A stretch of 64,000 nt of DNA from Epiperipatus broadwayi (lineage: Eukaryota > Onychophora > Udeonychophora > Euonychophora > Peripatidae), in contig JAQFVV010012402.1 in assembly GCA_028023455.1 (NCBI GenBank), positions 10,148,292 through 10,212,291 of the forward strand, read 5' to 3'. Positions 33,901 through 46,480 of this stretch are shown here, one piece after another. Under the pieces are notes generated by a model. The model had not been told where the DNA came from and did no database searches. It saw only the letters and a list, made by a program, of their open reading frames with translations. Position numbers and translations under genes: made by a program. Position 1 is the stretch's first letter, and each line of letters opens with the position of its first letter.

Positions 33901-36599
33901 TTTATAGATTTTTTTTCTTTCGTGTTAAATATCAACTTAACCTATAATAATTATATTAAAACATACCTTTGTCATTACAAGGCTATTAAATATCACTTGA
34001 CCATACAGACTTTAATCTATGTGATATAAAAAAAAATACATATCATTTATAACTTAGTTTTAAACAATCATTAATTAACAAGTGCATACTCTCTCATTAG
34101 AAAATGTTTTTCTGTTGAACAATTGAAGAGCTTTATCCAGTCGTATTTCACGAAGCAAGTTTAAAAACAATAAACGCATGGTATTATTTCCTTTAAATAA
34201 AAGTTTTCTCTTATTTTGTGCGTTTAATAAATTAGGTAAAGAAAAATATAGCAGAATTGAAGATTAATTCTTACTTGAATTAAACTGCTACAATTTTGGG
34301 ATCCATAGAAAATAAAATATACATATTATAACATAACGAACAGTTGACGATAGACGATAAACATACACAATTCTTTTCTTTTTTTTATTATTGACGATAC
34401 GTACAATTCATATTAGCTAGCTTACTTATGGACGGAAATGCGCAATTTTTCCGAGAGATTATTCTGATAATAACTGCAGCTGATTTACATGTATAGGAAG
34501 TTTTAATAAATCCAACTGATGTGTAATATAATATATCATTTATTTTTATCATTAAGTCACTAAGATATTTGGTTTTGTTCATACTTTAGGAATTATAAAT
34601 TTTTTTAACGGTAACTTCTCCGTAAGAATGCCCCTATATAACTTTTCCTATATTTACTCTGAGAAAGTTTATATATTTTTTTTTATTTTTTTTTTAAAAA
34701 ATATACAGGTGCATAATTTAATCTTATTTATCATTATTATTATTTCCAGACAATTCTTGGTGAATAAAACATATTTTAACGTATGTAACTACATTACTTG
34801 TAAAGGCAGACAATATTGAGAAAGAGCGCGAAAATGTTTCTAGTTGATTTTCCTTGGTTTCAAAATATTTCTTTCACTTATTTTTTTTTTTTTCTATACC
34901 AAGAAAATATCAATAAATGACATAAAGTTAATAAATAATTATTTCTCACTTGGAAATCATTTATCTTCCTTAATTTAGATATAATATAATTTTTCGTGAC
35001 TCCTTTAGTTACATCTGTCATTTTTGAACTTTAGCGCGAGACAATAAATTTTTAAGTATAAAAGGTCTTTAAATAGGTAGATGGCACAGAAAATCAGGAC
35101 GTCTTATCAAAAAATTTTAGCCACACATTATATTATTAAAATTTTACTTTGATTACATTTATTTCTGCAAAATAAAATGAAAAAATTGAGTTACCAAATT
35201 TCAGCACTGTTCCTTCCTTGAAAACTAAAAGCAGACTATATTTTTTCAAAGTCAAAATGATCTTGACTTTAGCGACCTCTTCCAGAAAAATAATCATTTG
35301 ATTATAACATAAACAAAAGAAAGGAAAAACCTATTACAATCATATAGTTTTAGTATTATTTAAATAGATTACAAAGTGATTTGACAATAAAAAAAAATAA
35401 TAAATACATTTAATTAATGATAATTATCAGTAATTTATAACTCATTTTCTACAAATGGAATTACCAGAAGTTATTGTTCTCTATGATAAGACATTCATCT
35501 CTTCTTCCCCTCTACCCATCCAAAATCAATTACTGTTTATGATATTTGTTTTTATACTATATTAATTTGCTTTAATTATTAATATCTTAATTAAATTATT
35601 CATGTTCTTTTTAAAAATGATATTGCATTACTAAATCTATTAGTTATTCACCCAAAACATGCCAAAGTGAGTGAATAGCATACTTTATTAGTCAATTATT
35701 ACTATTGTTATTTTATCTTTTTATTTCTTTAAAGAATAGCATTGTTTTCCTGCAGAAATAATGCCAAGTAAACCAAGTGTCAATAACACTAGGTTACAAT
35801 ATATATCATTATTAAACATTCAACCCTTAGACAATTCCAATATCAATAACAATTTCAAACTGTTGCCAAGGTACCTTTTAAGAATAAAGGTGGAATTCCA
35901 TGATACATATAAGCTTTTGTCATTCTACTCTAATAAATATAATCAAATTTTGTATAGAGTGTAAATTATAATTATTTAATGATATTTTATCATCATATAC
36001 ATTATTTATTATATATATATTGTAGTGGTCAGATTAACATGTTTTAACTATTTACATTTTTCTCTATTTCTTTGTATAAATTACACCACAACCACCCGGT
36101 TTTAAACACCAGGGAATAAATTAGTACATATATTTAAAATAATATTTTATTTCACTGAATAATGATAGCCACCACATACAATACCCATTTATAATACCAG
36201 ACTAGATCGTGGAGAACACAAGTTACTCCCGATGAATGAGGGTAGACCATACAAACTGATATTTAAGGAAGTTAACAAATTATATAACAACAGTTTAATC
36301 ATAAACTAGAATTATTAATTAATATACAATTTATTTTCTATTAACAAAAGTCTTTTATTCCTATATATTATTGCCTTCTACATGGAAACAGGAAAACAAT
36401 TATTACACATAAATATCTATGAGTTCCTTATCAAGTTATTTTTAATCTTCATTTACATTAGTATTAATATAATTATAGTTAATAAAGTACATTCATTGTA
36501 CATCAAGCATGTATAAACTCATAAATATAAAAGATTCTTTGATCCACCTATTCCTAGTATCAACACATACATATATTCTATGTGGGATAGACATCAGTG
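30979..36599. other. Long intron stretch without recognised gene
   Basis: Mostly AT-rich. A T-run of about 25 sits at 31991-32014, followed by a CAG that mimics a splice acceptor without a coding exon. Between about 33060 and 33500 the composition is more even and includes AATCGATCACTTGGGC and CTCCTGGGATTTAAACG. This is possibly a dead element, but no motif or terminal repeat was found. The block at 36075-36250 (near ACCACCCGG and GATGAATGAGGGTAGACC) is likewise more complex and unassigned. Confidence 0.5.
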
Positions 36600-36830
36600 C
36601 TATTTCTATATAACAATAATTATAAGGAATGATCTTTTTTAGATCCTAATCCTAATTCAATAAAACATAACTGCTATCTTTATATAACAGTAACTCTAAA
36701 GTGGCCTTTTGGTCCTATTCTAGTTGTAAAACATCTTTACTTAACAATAATTACAAGAGTGGCTTTTTAGATCCTAACCCTAATTAAAATAATTACAACC
36801 TATATAGGAGTGGTTCATTCCGAGCCCAAT
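36600..36830. repeat. Degenerate tandem repeat of about 70 bp
   Basis: Three to four units each carry a version of TATATAACAATAATTATAAG, then a 'gtggc-ttttagatcctaa' segment and a 'ccctaattaaaa' segment. The single CCTAACCCTAA inside is part of the unit and not a telomeric array. Confidence 0.75.
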
Positions 36831-36959
36831 CAAATGTATACAAGAAAAATTAAGGATTGTGTATACACATATATTAAATATATACTCATACAAACATTTT
36901 ATAATAATCAAATAACAGTTGATTAATCAAAATTAATAATAATTTTTTTTCTTTTTTAA

Positions 36960-37352
36960 AAGTCCAAATTATTATTATTTTTTAAGAAAGTACAAAATAA
37001 AATTATTATTCCATTCTATAAAAATGAGAATATTAATTTTATTTCTTGTTAAATAGATTCCTAAAAATAACTAATTAGTGAAAATGTTTCATTTTTTTTT
37101 TGATGTGACAAATATTTTTTTATCCCAGTTAAAATATACAAAATTAATTTTCAGTCTTATAAATTATTATTTTTTTAAAAAAAATTACAAAATAAAATTA
37201 TCATTCTATTCGATGAAAATGAGAATACAGTATTAATTTTGTTTAATATTGTTTGGTTTAATAGATTCCTAAAAATAAGCTATTAGAGAAACTTACATTT
37301 TTTTGATGTAACAAATTTTTTATCCCAGTTAAAATATAAAAAAATTAACGTT
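36960..37352. repeat. Tandem duplication of about 190-200 bp
   Basis: Two successive copies share AAAATAAAATTATTATTCCA / AAAATAAAATTATCATTCTA, then 'aatgagaata', 'aatagattcctaaaaata', 'tttttttgatgt' and TTTTTATCCCAGTTAAAATA. Copy 1 runs to about 37150 and copy 2 to about 37345. Confidence 0.85.
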
Positions 37353-40300
37353 CAATTCTTGCATGATGAATATGAAATTGTGCTGTATATGCAGCTATTA
37401 TATACTAGAGTACATATTTATGTATGTATATGAGACTTAAATTTTATATACAATAATATTTCCATAAATCACTAACTCATATGTATGTGTGAGCTATAAT
37501 TTATTTTGTCTATTTGTGCCAATGAAAAAACAAAATCATTTCTTCCAAATCATTATCATTATTATTGGCACAGAATTTATTAATTATATGATTAATGTCA
37601 AGTCTTACTTCTAGAAGTTCTAGTATGTTATAATTTATTTGAAAATTTTATCAGTTTATGAAAACCTTTGCTTGAAAAATGATTTAAGTCTGGCCTCTTA
37701 TTTTAATATATGCTTGTATCTTAAGATTATTTTCGTAATTCAAATAGCAAACAATATTTAATTTTAGATCCAACTATACTTTACCTATACCATTAGCTTG
37801 CATTGCTTACTGATTGAGGGAATCAAGGCTAGATTATTAACTGGGGGAGATTTGTGTCCATTATCATTTATGTATCTCTACTTGCTGATATCTGGCCAAA
37901 AGTAATATAATAATAATTATTTATATGTAACAATATAATGTATACTACAAGTAAAAATTAATGATACCAGACAGCTAAGTCATCACATATAAACACTTAT
38001 ATAGCTAAATGTATTTGATTTTAATTACCAAGAAAGGAAGAGCATTAATTGGAATTTATTACAGCTATACTCACTAATGGTAATATTTTTATTATTTATC
38101 AGTCCCAGAAGACTAATAAAATTATTTTCCATCATAAATAACTGCAGTTTGTATTTGATTATAAATTTAGTTTGGCATTATAGATAATATACATTGGTGC
38201 CTAGATTAAGATGGAAATTTATGAGAGATGCTTCATTATCTAACATAGAATTAATAGTGTATGGATAAATCGGAGGGCTGCATATCAGGATGGATCTTTT
38301 TCAGTAGCTGTGCTCTAATATTTAATTGGATCTTAATTCCATTCCATTACAACATATTGTAATGTTACATAGAAATATAGGGTTAATCTGAGGTTGTGGC
38401 ACTCATCATCATCAACTCCAAGTCAATACAACATTTAAAATTACAAGTAATCTAATGAATATAAGCAATGAGGAATGAGCCTGAAAGATCAGGAGCATGA
38501 GAAATCAAAACAGGCACTGTTAACTATAAGTAAGTGACTATAAGTTCACCAGCATTACACAAAACTAATGATTAACAATAAAAATAAATCAACAGTCAAT
38601 CTTGTGACTGGATTTACCAGCTTGGAGCTGATTATTAAAACAATAATTTAGATGTACAAACTTAAGTGCTAATCCATCAGAATATATAACAATAAAAACA
38701 ATAATGCTGGGATACTAAAACATGCTGACCATCATCAATGCTCTGGCTACTTAGTACCATTAATGTACTGGCCCACCTATAAACTTAATTTCTAAATAAA
38801 TAATTAAAATGAAATGTAGTTCATGGACTTTAAAGGATATCCCCTTTGCATCAACCAAGATCATCATAAACTGGATTTCCATAAGCAGTAAATATAAATG
38901 CCTTTTATATAACAGACCATTATGCACAAATTCAAACTCAGAGAGCAAAAGCTCTATAACTGTTACTATGATCAAGAGATATAATACAAACATCTAATAT
39001 TCTAAAACTATTTAGGACTGAGTTAATTCACTGGAATAACTTTAACAATGAAATACCAATTTATTAATAATAAAAATGAAATTAAAGTCTGCAGAATACA
39101 ACTATACATATAAATTAAGCTTTCTGATTTTGATTAATACAAAAAGAAATCCACTATTACATTGTTATTTATAAACATTTCATAATAGGTTTACATAAAC
39201 ATGTATATATCAGCATACAGACACATGGTATAATAATTTATGAACATATTTGAATTATCATAAACCTATAAATGAAATTATTTTTTTATAATACATAGTT
39301 AATGATTGATTTAACATATATGTGCATGCACATGGAAATATGTGCACACAGTGGCACTTATAAAAAAGAAAGAAATCAAATAAACCATATAGTTTCTCAA
39401 TATACAACTAATTCAATGTCAAAAAATATAAAAAGCATATGTATAAGCAGTCAGATTTGCTGTATAATTTAAAAATTAACATGCTTGAATTGTCATAAAT
39501 TTATAAAAAATCCATTCATTTTTAATAATATATAAATGCACATGTATGTGTGTGTATATATAAAAAACATAGTATGAATTAAAGCTATTAAGTAGCCTTG
39601 TATTTTTTTATGGTATGTAAAAGTTTTCTTTAAAAATATTAACTTTTGGCAATCTTTCATCAAAGTTTTTTTTTTTCAGGTTATTCCTAATTAATTTTAA
39701 ACATCTTTGAAAATACTCCAGCAAGTTTTTTTGTTCCCTAATCTAGAAAAATGTTTTGGAGTTTACTTTTTTTTTTCAAAATAAAATCATTAATAAATCA
39801 ATCCTTTGTTTTTAAATTTTTAATTCAAGCAAAAATTATTTACTTTTACTTTTAAACTAGATATTTTAACTGTCATTTTAAATAAATTATTTAAAATAAT
39901 ATCATTCACAATATATACTACTCACCAGTTTGTACTTTATATATATATATATGATGCAGTACCTTTATTTGTGCCTCTCTGCATATAGATAAAACAGTAT
40001 ATGTACAACCTAATTCTTCAACAAGCTGGTGACTCTCTGGGTAAACTGGTCACTTCTAAACTGTAGAATGGCTTGTCATCTTCAGGAAAAGTATAATCTG
40101 GTAATTTTTGCACACATACAGTTTCATTTAGTCTAAAATTTTTTAGACTTGAGGCATACTGACTAGTACACAATATATACAGGCTAATGAACCATAAAAA
40201 AGTTGGCTATGGACTTCATGTGAATCTAAACTCTACGATTGTGAACCAGTAGCATGAACTGAACTTGTCCTTTGTACATTCAGTTATATCTTCATAGATT

Positions 40301-40399
40301 CTGTATAACTCTAAAACTTTAAAAACTCCATTCTAATTTTTTTCCAACCTTTTTATAGCTAGAATGAGGAAAAAACACAATGATTCAAAGGAAGTTTTC
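37353..40399. other. Intron stretch without recognised gene
   Basis: AT-rich. At 38760-38997 both strands are open for 60-80 codons, but neither product shows a known motif and no splice context is convincing. TA microsatellite at 39938-39952. Confidence 0.5.
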
Positions 40400-41490
40400 T
40401 TTATCTTGATTAAAAAAAGTTAATGTATTTTTCAATTTTGCTCCATGCCAGCACATGAGGGCACTTATTTCCAATAGTATGAGATAATTATACATTTACA
40501 GGGACTATTTAGTTTTTTTTTATGAAGAGATAATTTATTAAAATTTTTATTTTAAATTTTTGTCATTCAGTTGAAATTAGCATAATGAATGATTTTATTT
40601 TACTAAAGAAACTGTTAGAAATGTTTGCTTTAAAAGTGCGATTTTTTATGTTACTAATATCAATAGACTGAAATTAAGGAATTTATTTAATAGAGGAAAA
40701 AAGTGTGAAAGTGAAATGGAAGGAACAGAATATTTATTAGTAATTAATAGGTGGCAATGGAAAAATTAATTAACGTGTTTAGTAAAAATTCTGAATACTC
40801 AGATATATAAATTAACATTTTATATAATGTTTTTGAAATTATATGCTCAATTTAACTTTCCATTTATAAACACATATAGATTTTTTAATATTTTTTTTAT
40901 ATATATTTTAGCAACTGTTTACATTAAAACCTAGGCAAGTGATTTGATTGCTGTAAATAAAGTATTAATAATCTTATTGTAATTAAATAAAAATTCTACT
41001 TATTGTGACTGATAATCACATGCTTAAACATTAAGATAAAATTTAGCCACTCCAATTGTATTTTAAATAATGAAAATATTTATATGTATGGACAATCTCC
41101 CATCCCATTCCTCATGCTTGAGAGGTTTTATTTTTTTAAAAAAGCTATTAACAAAAATATATATATGTATATATAAACTATATTTATAGTGATTAAATTA
41201 CTTGCCTGAGTTTTAATGTAAATCATATATAGAAAAAGTATTAAATAATATATATGTGTCCATTATTTTATGTATTTTTTTTTTTTTCTGTATAATTATC
41301 TCAGATTATTGGAAAAAAATGGGGGGGGGGGACAAAATCGGAAAGTACCAAAAAAGAATTAAATAAATTAAATAGTCCCTGAGAATGTATAACTATCTAG
41401 GACTATTGGCAATAAGTGCCCTCAAGTGGTGGCATGGAATAAAATAGGAAAGTACCAAAGTTAATGACTCTTTTTAATTTACACTTTTTC
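40400..41490. repeat. Foldback element of about 1.1 kb
   Basis: The left arm near 40436-40512 contains CCATGCCAGCACATGAGGGC and 'acagggactattta'. The right arm near 41368-41445 contains their reverse complements (GCCCTCAAGTGGTGGCATGG, 'taaatagtccctga'). A second, inner inverted pair is at 40905-40945 (TTACATTAAAACCTAGGCAA) and 41199-41225 (TTGCCTGAGTTTTAATGTAA). The arms fold around an AT-rich centre that includes a poly-G run at 41323-41332. No transposase was found; probably a nonautonomous DNA element. Confidence 0.8.
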
Positions 41491-42071
41491 AAAAACAACT
41501 TTGTAGAGTTTTTATCAAAATATGTTATACAAGCTTTAATTAAAATAATTTAATCTAATCAAAATAGATAGTGGAAATTTATGATTACCAGCATATCTAT
41601 TGAAACATAAAAAACATGCTTGTTTTAATTTGAAAACCAGAATTAATAAAATATTAATTAGACTTTTTTAAATGTTCAATTTATAATAATTTTTTTTTAC
41701 CTTCAAAATTATTTAATCTTTGCTGTATTCAAGTGTAATATAAAAAAATATCTACAAAATTTTTTGACTGTGTTTATTTCTACTTTTTTTTCCAACTTTA
41801 TATATATATCATAATATACAACAATATAGTAAAGTGTGTGCATGGGGTGTGTGCATATACATGCACACACACTACTATGTTGTTGTATGTTATGAGATAC
41901 ATAACTCCCTCAATATATATATATTAAATCAAAGATTTTCATGGGCTACAGATATAAATGAAATATTATCTAGGTACATTATACACAGATATACCCAGAT
42001 AATTTTTCATTTATATATATATAATATTTTAAACGAATGTTAAATGAAAATAATTATTGTGTGGAATTTTT
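41491..42071. other. AT-rich intron sequence with short simple repeats
   Basis: TA and CA/GT-rich simple sequence occurs around 41806-41880 and 41912-41926. No gene seen. Confidence 0.5.
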
Positions 42072-42279
42072 CATTTATAATTATTTAATTAGAAAGTTCT
42101 TTACTTAGGACAGTAGCCAATCAAGATCAACTACTTCAGGCTAAGAATGAAAGTAAAACTGCCATTTGGTTTGCAAAAGCCTGCCAGTTTTACTTTCACT
42201 TTTGGTTTGGGGAAGTTAACCTTAATTACTTATTGTGCTAAGTAGAGAGCTTTCTAATTAAATAATTAAAAATAAAAAT
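42072..42279. repeat. Hairpin MITE of about 208 bp
   Basis: The left arm reads AATTATTTAATTAGAAAGTT then CTTTACTTAG. The right arm reads CTAAGTAGAGAGCTTTCTAA then TTAAATAATTA. Inside, GAAAGTAAAACTGCCA pairs with TGCCAGTTTTACTTTC. Nearly the whole element is self-complementary. No open frame. Confidence 0.88.
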
Positions 42280-42927
42280 TCAACAAACTAAATATTTCCA
42301 TATATATATATTTATAGCTAGAATCTAAAACAAAAATGAAAAATCACTTTTTATCATTACAATGCCTCTTCTTTATTATTTCTCTAAGGAAGACTGCTAA
42401 AAAGAGATTTAACATTACCTATATGCATTTGATTATGAGTGTACTCAGGCTTTTATGGCATTTGATTTGCAATCATAATATTTAAATGGAGAATGGTACT
42501 GTCATTTCTGATGAAGAGATTTGGACATTTGGGTTTGATAATAAGAGGTTTATTTTGAGATATGCATGTAAGACGAAAAAGTCAGCCTGATACCTTTTTG
42601 CAAGGTCAACAGTTTATGAGATTGTGAAATTCATATTACAAATATGAATGAAAGTGGTTAATGAATTCTCTATAACAATGAATTCATTCAATTTTATATG
42701 TTTGTACATATAAGTATGTATACACACAACTACATAAGCAAACTTATTTAACATTTGATGCAGAGTAAATATTGAAAATTCACTTGATGATTTTTGATTC
42801 CATGATAAATGTTTACTGAGTTTATTTACATATTTATTTAGACAAAATAGTTCATTATTTATTATATATACTAAACCTGTTATAAATACACACATAGTAT
42901 TATATTTACACATGAACAATTTTTTAG
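42280..42927. other. End of the 20-kb kinase intron
   Basis: AT-rich, ending in CAATTTTTTAG at the acceptor of the next exon. Nothing else was recognised. Confidence 0.6.
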
Positions 42928-42980
42928 GTGGTTCACTCAGTGAAAAGATTAAAGCTTCAGAAGAACCCTTTCCCGAAGAG
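42928..42980 (+). CDS. NEK9: NEK9-like kinase, exon after the hinge
   Basis: This 53-bp exon completes the split Gly codon of the previous exon and encodes GGSLSEKIKASEEPFPEE. The vertebrate NEK9 counterpart is the GGNLYDKI segment of subdomain V and the following loop. Acceptor TTTTTTAG, donor GTATGT; the exon ends in phase 0, matching the next acceptor. The small size and the 20-kb upstream intron make it easy for automated gene finders to miss. Confidence 0.88.
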
Positions 42981-44593
42981 GTATGTGAACAATATTTTAC
43001 AAATCTTTTATAGTTATAGAAGTGGGCATACATATATACATAAGAAGCATAAAGCAAGAAAAAATGTTATAAGGCTTGATACTATTGCAAGTATAAGAGA
43101 TAAAAAGGAATTTCAAACTCAAAAGAAGACACTAACAAATAATGATCTGGAGTATGAATCCACAAAAAAAAAAAAAACAAAAAAAAAAACACAAAACAAG
43201 TGAAAATCCAATGAAGGGCCACGTATTAGTGAATGTAACAATACTTACTTTTAAATTTTATTTCAATAAGACAATATTCTGAAGATAACTGGAAATGATT
43301 AAATCAAATAATGTAAATCAATAACTTCATAAAAGAAAAAAAATGACGAGAGGGTACGTTAATACATTAGAAAATACAAAGATTTGAGTGATGGGTGGGG
43401 TGAGGTAGATTATAAATTAAAAGAATTTATTTGTATTGAAATATGTGAGTGAAGGAATGTGTTTAAATATAAGATTTTAAAGAAAATGAAGTTAAAATAA
43501 TAATAATAATTACACTGAAACTAAATCTCTATGCCTACTACATGTTTATTGTAAATGAAATGTATATATGTATATGCGTGCGTGCATATTTGTGATTAAT
43601 AAAATACATTTTAAAATATGGTGGATATTTAATTTTATGTATTAATAAAATAGGTATTAAAAATAAAATTATTTATTTTAATTATATTAGTCATTTAATG
43701 TTTTTTTTTTAATCCATCTTCTCACGATTGATTGGTGATAAAAACTGAGAGAAAAATTGGTGTGTTGCTGCTAGAGTAAATCAGAAAAAAGAGAAATTAT
43801 TTATCTAAAATAATACTTTTATATACGATCTTACTTTCATTTTATTGCTTAAAATATGCTACTTAAGAGATTTATTAATAATGTGAAATATATTTAAAAT
43901 GAATTATTTTAGTGACATTTGTATAAATATGTGTTAAATTTGAACATAGGGTCACTGGATTGTTGTACTATTATTGAAATTTTTAATATTCTATCTTTGA
44001 AAACGGAAATGCCCATTTATTACAAACAATTCCAGATCTAATCAGCTAGTATTGAAGATTAATCTGCTATAAATAGTAATAAATTATTGCTACTTTAGAT
44101 ATTGTGATGCACATGTTATTCTAAGCGATTTTTGATGTCCATTTATATTGATAAAAAAAAAACTTCCACAACAATCAACTTTTTGTTTTATTACGTCAAT
44201 AATTTTCTGAGAATAATAGACATATCTCTTTTACGAAAAGATGTGAAATGTACTTTATAATCATATGTTTATAATACTTTTTCATTTATCTGAGATGAGT
44301 GTAACTTTTATACACCGTTTAATCACTCATAGATATAATTTTCTTAATGCTACTAGAAGATTAAAAAAAATTGTAATGCAATTTGTTAATAGATTGCATG
44401 TCACTGGTAAACACAAAGGAGTACATAAGGCACATTTATTGACGCATGTTTTGTTTTTTTGCTTAGGGACAGATAGAGTAATTAGGCATTAAAATATTCT
44501 GTCCAAAAGATAATTTCTTGATTAATATCTCCAGTAGTTTTTACTTGCCAATCTTTGAATTCACATTATATTGTCATCTGAAATTTTTAACTT
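42981..44593. other. Start of a 6.8-kb kinase intron, no element recognised
   Basis: Intron 42981-49754. This part has A-runs at 43162-43190 and AT-rich DNA. An open frame at 44265-44492 has no recognisable motif. Confidence 0.6.
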
Positions 44594-44949
44594 ACATCAG
44601 AAATTTTATGGAGCTTTAACATTAAAACAGGCAAAATTCTCCATACAGTAGTGCCACTCAGTGCAAGCTAGAGTAATCAATGGATGCCAGAAGACTTTTG
44701 CATAAAATCCCTATGTAGTACCTACTCATCTAATATCCCCAGACTAGTTTCTAGCTTGTGGCTTTTGTCAGTGAGGAGCCTCGGATTGCACTACACCTAA
44801 ATCTTAGGATCTAATGCAACCCTCCATCAGCCACTCCTTATCTCTACTTAACTACAAAGCTTGCACTGAGTGATACTACGGTATAGACACGTTTGCCTAT
44901 TTTAATAACAGTTACGAGTAAGCATAAAAAATGGTGATCATGTGATGTT
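44594..44949. repeat. MITE-like family C, copy 2 (356 bp)
   Basis: Matches copy 1 at 25775 across its length. Its right end keeps the terminal sequence best: AAGCATAAAAAATGGTGATC followed by ATGTGATGT, the reverse complement of copy 1's left end. The left end is more diverged but keeps CATTAAAACAGGC. Confidence 0.85.
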
Positions 44950-44959
44950 TAGGTTTAAC

Positions 44960-45066
44960 ATTTAAAAAATTTTTTTTTTCCATGTGTCATAGCATCGGCC
45001 GGGAAGTGACTCCGCTAACCTGGGACAACTACTTGTAAGGCAGCCGTGCTGACCATTCGACCACCA
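44960..45066 (-). repeat. tRNA-Val-like retrosequence (SINE or tRNA pseudogene)
   Basis: On the minus strand TGGTCAGCACGG resembles a D-arm/box A. GCTGC-CTTACAA-GTAGT forms a five-pair anticodon stem with a seven-base loop and anticodon TAC (Val). TGTCC follows as variable region, then a disturbed box B (GGTTAGCGGAGTC, with extra bases in the T-loop). After CCCGGCCG comes a short tail, then an A-run (complement of 44971-44980). A functional gene is unlikely because the T-loop is abnormal and no clean acceptor stem was found. The A-rich tail suggests a retroposed copy. Confidence 0.55.
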
Positions 45067-46013
45067 ACACTTGACAGCTTTAATATTATTAAGATGCAAA
45101 ATTACATATACACACATATAGAATATTCATTATATACTTAATTTCTAATGCAGTAATTGTCTAAGCTCTAATTTTATTCTTAAAGTGAAATAAATAAATA
45201 CCACATTTACTTTGAGAAAATTTATTAAGTATCTAACAAAGCAGATTAATTTCTATAGTGAATAAAACTCTCGAAGGAATTCCCTTGTAATAGCAGTTTA
45301 TACTCTTATCCTTTTTACTAAAATACATTAATAACTACCTGCTTTGAATAAACTACAAATTTATTATTTGTTATAAGGGTACTTATTTTTCATCAGTACT
45401 TATTTTAATTTAAATAAAACGAAATAATTTATATAAACTTTTTTGCATTCTTTATGTAAATAATTTTAAAAAAAATTTTTTTTGTAAAGAAATAAAAAGT
45501 ATTTGCGATATTCGTTACTAAGATACAATATTCTGCTAACATTAACCAAACCTAATGCCTTGAAAATTTAACAATATAGATTTAAACTGGGCCATTAATA
45601 CCTTTTCATTAAAGGTAATTCTTATTTCAGGAATATAGTAAAATACCCCTCCCCCCCCTCTTTTTTTTTGTCAGCCTCCATTGATTAGTATTGAACAAAG
45701 GCTTTTCCAGTCTTTTCCATTTTATTTTTTCCTGAAATGATCTTATTCTACTTTTGTTATAGAAATGTATCACTTCTAATTGTCAGTATTTTATTATTTT
45801 GATAAATAACCAGCTGACTTCTAAGGTTTAGATCTCATTTTAATGTCAAATTTTTTATTTAATTTAATTTTGTTGATTCAACCAAACTTCTCTTTGCTTC
45901 TATAGAAATAATAGAACTATATTTTTAAGTTGAACAGAAGCTAGTATTTATATTTAATATTACTAAACCAAAATTGGAAAAATTATAGAATTGAATATTA
46001 ATAATTTTTATTA
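45067..46013. other. AT-rich intron sequence
   Basis: Contains a C-run and T-run at 45645-45669. No gene or element recognised. Confidence 0.5.
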
Positions 46014-46480
46014 GACATTCATTATAATGAATAATATTTCTGTGGTGTAATTTTCATTTCACCATTCTCATGCATGGCAGGGAATGTTTTCTATCCACTT
46101 TTAACACCATGTGGAGGGATGTAATCATAAAAATATTATCAAAGACATATGAAAAAGATCAATGTTCCCCAAGATGAACATTTTGTGCTGAACCAGCACT
46201 CATCAGTTGGCCCAGCCCACAATCTCTTACATATATATTTATCATTGTTCAGTCTATATAGATATCAAAATACTACAGTTTAAATGATAAGTGACAAAGT
46301 GCAGTCCTCATAACTTTAATACACATCACTTATTGAAAGTATATTAATAATGTTTATTAGTCATTCATTAGACTAGAGATTATCCAATAATAAATAATAT
46401 TTCTGTAATGTATTTTGCATAAGATTCGTGTAGTGAAAAGTACACTACAGAAATATGATTCATTATAGAATTGAATAGTT
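46014..46480. repeat. Inverted-repeat element containing a diverged family B core
   Basis: TCATTATAATGAATAATATT and 'tttctgtggtgta' near 46019-46047 are mirrored by 'tacactacagaaatat' and 'gattcattat' near 46440-46470. Between them, at about 46140-46330, is the family B core (GAAAAAGATCAATGTTCCCC, then CTGAACCAGCACTCATCAGT and GGCCCAGCCCAC). Another direct copy of the end motif, AATAATATTTCTGTAATGTA, is at about 46395. Confidence 0.6.

Noticed and set aside
36770-36790. CCTAACCCTAA resembling a telomeric repeat
   Set aside because: It occurs once inside a degenerate 70-bp tandem unit and is not an array of TTAGGG/CCCTAA.
38760-38997. Overlapping open frames on both strands
   Set aside because: No recognisable product on either strand and no repeats or splice signals to support an exon.
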